Of a stretch of DNA of 64,000 nt, positions 57,543 to 64,000 are shown piece after piece (position 1 is the first letter of the stretch; each line of letters begins with the position of its first letter). This stretch comes from Stromatinia cepivora (taxonomy: Eukaryota; Ascomycota; Leotiomycetes; Helotiales; Sclerotiniaceae). The notes below the pieces were generated by a model. The model ran no database searches, was not told the origin of the DNA, and saw only the letters and a program-made list of their open reading frames with translations. Made by a program: the position numbers and the translations under genes. Location of the stretch: the NCBI GenBank assembly GCA_014898415.1, contig RCTD01000009.1, positions 372,001-436,000 of the forward strand, written 5' to 3'.

Positions 57543-60373
57543 ATGTTGGGAAATTGGTCTCAAGGTGGTCTTCAAGGGCCTCCTCAAAACTACAACAATA
57601 ACTACAATGCTCCTATACCTACGGCGCCTCGCGGGCGTCCCCCAATCTGCTTCACGTGTGGCCAAGAAGGTCATTATGTCAAAGATTGTCCAAAACAAAA
57701 TCAAAATGGTCAAGTGTAAGTGATGAGCTGTTTCTGAGTCTTGATGAATTTCTTATTGTATCCTCGTCCCAAGAGTGAGGCTAATGGTAATAAGTGCTAT
57801 GGCTGCTCCTCAGGCAGCAAATGTCAATGGATATGGGGCAACATCCCAAACAAAGCAGTGGGCAAATGTTCAAAATGGCCAGATGGGTTCCAAATATGCT
57901 CCCTATCCTGGTTCTGAAAGTGCTCCAATGTCACAATTTACGGACCCTGGTCAAAATTCTCAATTTAATGGGTCGCCTATATCTGTTCCCTATGCAACAA
58001 ATCCGCCTTATCAGCAACATCCCCCACAGCAAGAGTTCCAGCAACAAGGCTTCCAACAACAGAATCACCAGCAACAAGGCCGTCCCCAACACGCCTATTC
58101 CAATTACCACCAGAACAAGCAGTACAAACAACCTGTTGCCAATGGATCTAACTATAACCAACCATCTCAACAGCAGAACGGATCCCAAAGCTACCAAGCT
58201 CCGTACAATCAATATCCCCAGCCGAATTCGCCACAGCAATATGGCCCACCAACTCAACCCCAGAATGGACAACAATTTCCTCCCCCTTCCGTTCCAACCA
58301 CACCCTTTCAGCATCAAAATAACAGTTACAATCAAGACTACAATAACCAAGGCCGATCAGCATCTTACCAAACTCAAGGCATGCCAAACCAAGGGCAATG
58401 GAATGGTTCACCGCCAGCAACGACTTCCTTGAATGGGTCACAACAACAGCAAGCACAGGTGCAATCAAGTTCTGGCTTTCATCATGAGTTTAGGAGGTCT
58501 CAATCAGAGCAGTCCCAGCAAAGTGGAAGTCGCATGGGATCTCAACAATTCCAGCAGGGTGAAAGTCGGTCGGGCTCTCAGCAGCCTCCCATCTCGTCCC
58601 CGGAACTGAATAAACGTGGGTTGTACATCCCTCGATCTAAAAATACTCCACACACTGCCCCCAATAAAGTTTCTTCACAACCTATCGAGATACCAAGAGC
58701 TTCTTCAAGAGCTTCAAGCGTGGCTAGTACACCATATGGTTCGCCTACTTCAAGGAATAATATATCTGAATGGGATGGACATCCAGCCGATTTGAAGGAA
58801 GACGGTGATCGGACTGACGAAGAGAAACAGTTCAATTGGGATTACAAAAAGATCTTCAAAGCTGCAGGCGAAAAGCACGAAACAGTTGCACTTGCACAGC
58901 CTTTAGCTAATAGATTTGATATGACCCCGGTCCCTCTTATCGATAAGAAATCAACCATTACGATCTCGAGGCACGCGAGAAGAGAAAATCTGAAGGAGTA
59001 TACCCAGAGCGCCAGAAAGACACCTCAGTGGCCATACTTACAGGAAGATCCAACTTTCCAGGAGTTCAAGACTGGAGAAGAACCGATACCTTTTCAAGAG
59101 CTTGATGCTTGTATGAAATTGAGGCATAGCGATGCATATGTACCTATTGCAACTCGAAAGGCAACTGCTGCGGTGATACCACGCACGAGTAAGCGTAAAC
59201 CAAACACTTCGGAACAAGATGATGTCGATGATCAATTACAAGGCGAATTTTCAACCTTGCAAAACAACAAACGTCAAAAGGTTGACGATCAATTGTCAAA
59301 ATCTGCAGACGGCCTGCCTAGATTTAGTGATTGTAATACAGAGAGCAAAGCCCCATCTGTTGCTGAAGCATCCGACGATATCTGGGCCCCTCAGGCGGGA
59401 GAGAGTGCCGATCCAACTGAGGCGTTGCTGGCATCTTTAGGTGTTTCTGGTGCTCCGAAGCCGGTTGAGCCTGGACCACCGGTCATGATTCCCATGGAGG
59501 AGTTGCAGCAACCGATCTACAGTCCCCAACAACCTCCTTATGACCCCCAGCAAACTTCCTACAGTAATCAACAAGCTCCATATAACCAGCAACCTCCATT
59601 CAATGCTCAACAGCAAACTCCATACAATCAACAACCACCTTTCAATGCTCAGCAACCCATCTACACTCAGCAAACTCCTTTCAATCCCCAACAGCCTCCT
59701 TATAATGTCCAGCAGCCTCCATACAACCAACAACCTCTCTTCAATACACAGCACCCTCCTTTCAATGCTCGGCAGCCTTCCTACAACCAACAACCCCCGT
59801 TCAATGCCCAACAACCCCCTTTTAATCCTCAGCGGCCTCACTACAATGCTCAACAACCCTTTAATTCCCAGCGGCATCCTTTTAATCCTAGCATGGCAAA
59901 TCAACCTTTCAGACAAGACCCAGGTTATGCTAACGCTCGTCCTTCATTTTCCGGACCACAAGTCTTTAATCACCAGCACATACCTCCTCCTCCACCACCC
60001 CCAGTGGAAGAGGAGCCTATGTTCGACCCATGGCCAGAACACAACGTTACAACAACACCACCTCCCACTGATCACGCGGACAATGATAAGGAAAATGGGA
60101 AGAAAGGAGATGAGGAAAATGTTGCGCCGGAATCCCCTTTGAGCCCTACATCGTTGGAAATCCTCGGAAAAATAAATAAAGAGCCTGTAAAACCACGCAA
60201 AATCGTACGAGTAATCAGTGGCAAGAAAGGCAAAGAATCTCAGCGTTTGTCTGAGGAAGCTGTACCGAAACTTAAAAGGGCTGCGCCAGTGGTCGATGCA
60301 GCTTATAGGTAAGACTTAAACCTTGGTGTTGTCTAAATATGCTAATATATACTTTTGCAGTCGCCGTTGGTAG
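57543..60373 (+). CDS. CCHC zinc-knuckle, Gln/Pro-rich repetitive protein
   Basis: Exons 57543-57715, 57795-60308 and 60361-60373 (899 aa, frame closes). The first exon carries a perfect retroviral-type zinc knuckle, CFTCGQEGHYVKDC (~residues 37-50), which usually binds single-stranded RNA or DNA. Residues ~60-250 are Gln/Asn/Tyr-rich and prion-like. A central region (~330-470) looks ordered: FNWDYKKIFKAAGEKHETVA, then STITISRHARRENLKEY. Residues ~580-720 form an imperfect repeat built on PPFNAQQ and PPYNQQ units. The C-terminus is charged with an SP motif (ESPLSPTSLEIL) and a basic end. The start and the CCHC part are easy to miss because they sit on a separate 5' exon. No named ortholog; an RNA-binding condensate-forming protein is a reasonable inference. 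Confidence 0.85.
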
Positions 60374-61048
60374 TGACTGTTTCATTTCCTCCATGGGCAT
60401 TTATTCGGTCTTGGTCAGGTAAACCGCATATAGTTTGCAAAAGAGTCTTTTGGATCAAGCAAGCCTTCAAGTAGTCGGTCATCTATCAAAGCTCTTTTTC
60501 TCATTCTCTGTACAAATAAAAGTTACATGCATAGTGAGGCGTTATTCGGGGCTTTTTTTCTCTCGGGAGTTCAGGCTTGATTTTCAGTTGATGGTTTCCT
60601 GTACAGTGTATTAGTCATTTCGCATACATCGATGCATTTATCACATTGCAGGAGCCGAAAGAATAATTGAACCTAGAAGATTCATTCTAGACGGAGACTC
60701 TTCAGTGGGATCCGTTCGTTCTGCCTAGGCTACTTGTTTTTCAAAGCAGACACCAGGTTCAAAGATGTGGAGGATGGGACAATCAGTAGTATCTAATGCC
60801 AAGCTACTTGCTTTGGCTAATAGTAATGCCAGAGGGCTTTTTGGTCCCTGGTTCTTCATCAAACAATGATCTTTAAATTCCACATTCATTGATATTATTC
60901 TAATGTTGTTGTGACTGAATATTTTCATGCCTGCGTAAGATGTATTGTGCGAAAGCTAACCATAAGCCTCCTAGTGTAAGGCCATCATCGTCAGTTAATG
61001 GTGTATTATAGAAGGTAGCGCAGCTAGTGGCATGCAGCGGGATATCAC
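60374..61048. other. Intergenic between convergent zinc-knuckle and AP-3 beta genes
   Basis: About 675 bp; nothing recognised. Confidence 0.6.
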
Positions 61049-63709
61049 TTATTTAACTAGTCTATCGTGCTCCTCATCATCATCGCTACTTTCTTCCTCT
61101 TCCTCTTCCTCTTCCTCAGATTCTTCCTCTCCGGATTCCTCTCCTTCCGTTCCCCTGGATTCTCCCTCGTCATCTTCTTCCTCCTCACTCTCCTCTTCCT
61201 CGGACTCGGCTAGCCAGTCATCAAGTGTTTTCTCCTTTCCTGGAGCTGTGCTAGGGCCAGAACCTCCAGTGTTAAATCCATTCGTCCTGGATGGCGAAAC
61301 GCCGGGCCTGAAATCTTTCACCGCACTATCTAATATTTGTCCTGCAGTCAGGACTTTCTTCTCTTCATATTCATTCCGAGCGGAATCAGGTTCTCGCAAC
61401 GATGGGTCTGGCTCGGAGCCAGCTGCTACCCATGGAGGTAGTGCCTCGTAGCCTTTTAATCCATGCATACCGCCCTCATCGCCAACAACGAGACTGGCGC
61501 TTCCTAAAGTAAAGCTAGTGCGGCTTTCGGAGGGACTAGGAGTATGCGGGATGGGCTTAGGAGCAAGAAGCATGAGGGATGCGAGTTGGGTGGATGATGG
61601 GATGGCGAGGAGAGATTTGTAGAGACGGGTACGGTCGCGGAGGTCGTATGAAGTATCGTAACGGGCAAGAAGGAGGATGTAGTTCCAGAGGATGACGATG
61701 GGGTGATCAGGTTCGGATTCCGGTTCGGGAGATGGGGAGAAGGAAGTTTGTGGAGGTGAGTCAAGGGATGCGAATCCTTCATTTTCTTCTTCAATGCCGG
61801 CATAATCGTGGGAAGGTTGAGGAGTCGGTAAAGGTTTGGTAGGCTCTGATTCTGGTTCTGGAGTGTTCCGGTTCAAATGATGTAGGTAGACTTTAGCAGC
61901 TAGAAGAACAATTTGTAATTTTGCAGGCTCTGCTTCATCAGCAAACCCTTTTGCCAAAATACGAAGAACATCAGGTGCAATATTATTTTCTCCATCAAGG
62001 CCGGCGAATTCTCCCACGAGCCAAATAATAGTGGCTCGAGCCCGGGGATTTGTAGCTGTGTCTAGATTTTTGGCTAAGTGGATAACGGTATGTGTATGCG
62101 ATGCTGGATCCTGTTGTATAAGATGCCTGATTACAGTAAGTGACTCGGCGACTAGATTTCCATCTAGACTTGTGATTTGCTTTAACAATAAACGTAAACA
62201 TCTTGCCGATGTCCTAGAATCACTTTGTGCACATCGACCGATGGCTCTCACTGACTCTCTCACCAATTCCCGATCCGAGCCACGGGAGAAATGCTCCAGT
62301 TCGTTGAGTATTAGACTCTTAATGTAGGCATCACAATGCGGGAATATCAGAGTAAGTAATTCAAGTTTGAGTTCCCATACCTGTGGGAGATCTGTTGATC
62401 GGACCAGGAAATGAGAGGCGTATTTTACGAATGCCTCGGGGCGCATGAGGCATACGGAGACGATGTTGTAGAGTGCTATGTGTTGTATATCTGAGGGGCC
62501 GCGTAGTAGAGCAATAAGAGGACCGATACAATGGTATATATAGTCTGGTGTTCCGAGAGCTACATAGCAGCGGGATACAGCTACCACAACACCAGAATTG
62601 CGGGATTGAAGAAGGGGTTTGATGCTTTTCAGGAGAAGCTCGAGATCTAGGTCGAGAACTTGGATCGTTTCGCTGGTTTCTTCGGTATCTTCTTCTTGTT
62701 CGGCATCGGAATCGGCGTAAAAACTTTGTTGGTTGCCGTTACTTTTGGAGGTGGTTTTGCGGACGCGCCGGGTGCGCTTGGGGAAGGATTTGCGAGAGTA
62801 GATGGTCATTAGGCGGAGGGTTGCCATTTGTGACCATTCGTCCATGTCTACTAGCTTTTTTACGAGACCTCTATAATGCTTATGAATAAGGTCTAGGCGT
62901 TCGGGGCATACTTCCAGAAATGCAGTGACTGCTGCGCCGGCTACATAGTATTGTTTGTCCCCAAGTAATGTAGATAGGTAGTCTAGTAGCTGCGGGAGAG
63001 TATTTGGATCCAACCTATAGCACTTCGGTATCGCTAAAGCTGCCGCCTTCCTAACATATGGACTCATATCCCCTAACCCTTTCTTAATGGCCAGCGATAC
63101 GATTTGACTGATAACAGGCACACGAATTCCAGACATAGTTTTGAGCGCCAGGGCTCTGACTTGTGGGTTGCCATCTGAGAGCGACTTTTGAATAGTGTTT
63201 ATAGAGAGGAGAGCTAGGTCGGGCTCTTGTTCCGCGTGGTTGAGGAGGTATATGTAAACCAGCTTTTTGATCTCAATATTGGGGGACGCGACGTTCTTTA
63301 CGACGGAGGAGAAGAATGTAAGGCATGGTTGACAACGGTACATCATCTGCGAGTTCTGTTAGAGGCGTATCTCTCTACTTTCAAACCCAGAATTCCACTT
63401 CGTGATGCGCAGGGAAATCGGGCAAACATACAGAAATGACCTTCCTCAACCCCTCCAATACCTCCCGATCATGCCTACTATCCAATAATTTCTTAATCTG
63501 TTGGGGCGGCAATGTCTTCAAAGCCCCTGCTCCTCGAGAGCTCCTCGCAGATTGCGCAGCATCGAGTGTGAGTTCCCTTGCTATTGTCGCTGTTAGCATG
63601 AAATCACTGTGCCACATCGTCACAAATTTGTATTTTTGAAGAGTGGAACAGGAAAAGAAATGTTCGTACCACTTTCCAGCAAGCTGGATATTCTAGATAT
63701 GGATTCCAT
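61049..63709 (-). CDS. APL6: AP-3 adaptor complex beta subunit
   Basis: Large subunit of the AP-3 coat that carries cargo from Golgi or endosomes to the vacuole. Exons 63670-63709, 63432-63580 and 61049-63346 (828 aa; yeast Apl6 is of similar size). The N-terminus is MESISRISSLLESGARELTL, followed by LLDSRHDREVLEGLRKVISM and FFSSVVKNVASPNIEIKKLV (beta-adaptin signature). The trunk of HEAT-like repeats includes LVYIYLLNHAEQEPDLALLS, KTMSGIRVPVISQIV, DMSPYVRKAAALAIPKCYRL and NPRARATIIWLVGEFAGL. The last ~60 residues are Glu/Ser-rich (SEEEESEEEEDDEGES), the hinge typical of AP-3 beta. No ear domain is present. Confidence 0.94.
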
Positions 63710-64000
63710 GTCCTGGACGACGAAATGAGATTACAGAGGAACATGATCAATGGGAGCTTGTAATGGTGGGGCTATAAGCGATTGTTGATTTGGCTCCGCA
63801 TATTTTGCGGATTGCATCATTTGATAATGACAACCTTGGAGATTTAATCCTTTATTTTCCTCTTGATTTGATATTGTCTATATATTTGTTGATAATTTAA
63901 TTCTCGTGGTACATATGTCGGAGAATACGTTTTACTATGGATCATTAACATTCAGCACTAATTGCAGCTCCATTCTCTAGGAACAAATATCATTGTCGCA
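63710..64000. other. Upstream flank of APL6
   Basis: About 290 bp of AT-rich promoter to the window end; nothing else seen. Confidence 0.5.

Noticed and set aside
61032..61451. Ser-rich plus-strand frame opposite APL6
   Set aside because: It is the antisense of the Glu/Ser-rich AP-3 hinge codons.
1..64000. tRNA genes or CRISPR arrays
   Set aside because: I looked for B-box-like GGTTCGANTCC sequences and spaced direct repeats. Only partial matches were found (for example near 33110 and 37850) with no cloverleaf, and all tandem repeats are simple satellites. A tRNA scan would settle this.

Overview
The window is nuclear DNA of a filamentous ascomycete. Genes are broken by short introns (mostly 50-140 bp, GT...AG, with CTAAC/CTAAT-like branch sites), intergenic DNA is AT-rich with microsatellites, and the gene set is fungal: an AA9 polysaccharide monooxygenase with a CBM18 module, a gephyrin-type CnxE fusion, Svf1, Bqt4, and remnants of a polyketide synthase. 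The protein sequences look most like Leotiomycetes (Botrytis/Sclerotinia type). That placement is inference; nothing here was searched.

Layout. 1-805: 3' part of the PP2A catalytic subunit gene. 1.6-3.2 kb: protein with a FAR1-type DNA-binding domain. 4.5-6.9 kb: TYW1 (wybutosine synthesis). 8.1-8.7 kb: HSP10, with a heat-shock element upstream. 9.9-11.4 kb: secreted AA9-CBM18 enzyme. 12.6-15.3 kb: HAL/oca2-type kinase. 17.8-18.3 kb: mitochondrial ribosomal protein uL11m. 18.8-20.1 kb: SVF1. 20.6-21.2 kb: a strongly diverged histone H4. 21.6-22.2 kb: PMP3-family protein. 22.8-25.8 kb: HIRAN/SNF2/RING helicase. 27.2-28.6 kb: small DMT/EamA membrane protein. 28.6-33.5 kb: a gene desert with eroded pieces of an O-methyltransferase, a polyketide synthase acyl-carrier domain and a glutathione transferase, i.e. 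a dead secondary-metabolite locus. 33.5-64 kb: compact housekeeping block with a hypothetical protein, TFIIA gamma, V-ATPase c'', a Gln-rich hypothetical protein, CnxE, POP5, GPN2, BUB3, a large disordered protein, BQT4, RDI1, PPG1, a CCHC zinc-knuckle Gln/Pro-rich protein, and the AP-3 beta subunit.

Organisation. The genes are not operons. Most neighbours alternate strand, giving divergent pairs that share short promoters (TOA2/VMA16 256 bp, cnxE/POP5 188 bp) and convergent pairs (POP5 and GPN2 stops only 5 bp apart). Functions are largely unrelated, though several are nuclear or chromatin-linked (H4 variant, HIRAN helicase, Bqt4, TFIIA gamma, Bub3).

I rebuilt spliced models by hand and checked that exon lengths sum to whole codons. 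I did not find a wholly new multi-gene system. The best candidates for a second look are the H4 variant, the truncated FAR1 protein, the AA9-CBM18 fusion, the decayed cluster with its still-open acyl-carrier domain, and a protein-like open frame hidden in a kinase intron. No tRNA, rRNA or CRISPR array was recognised.
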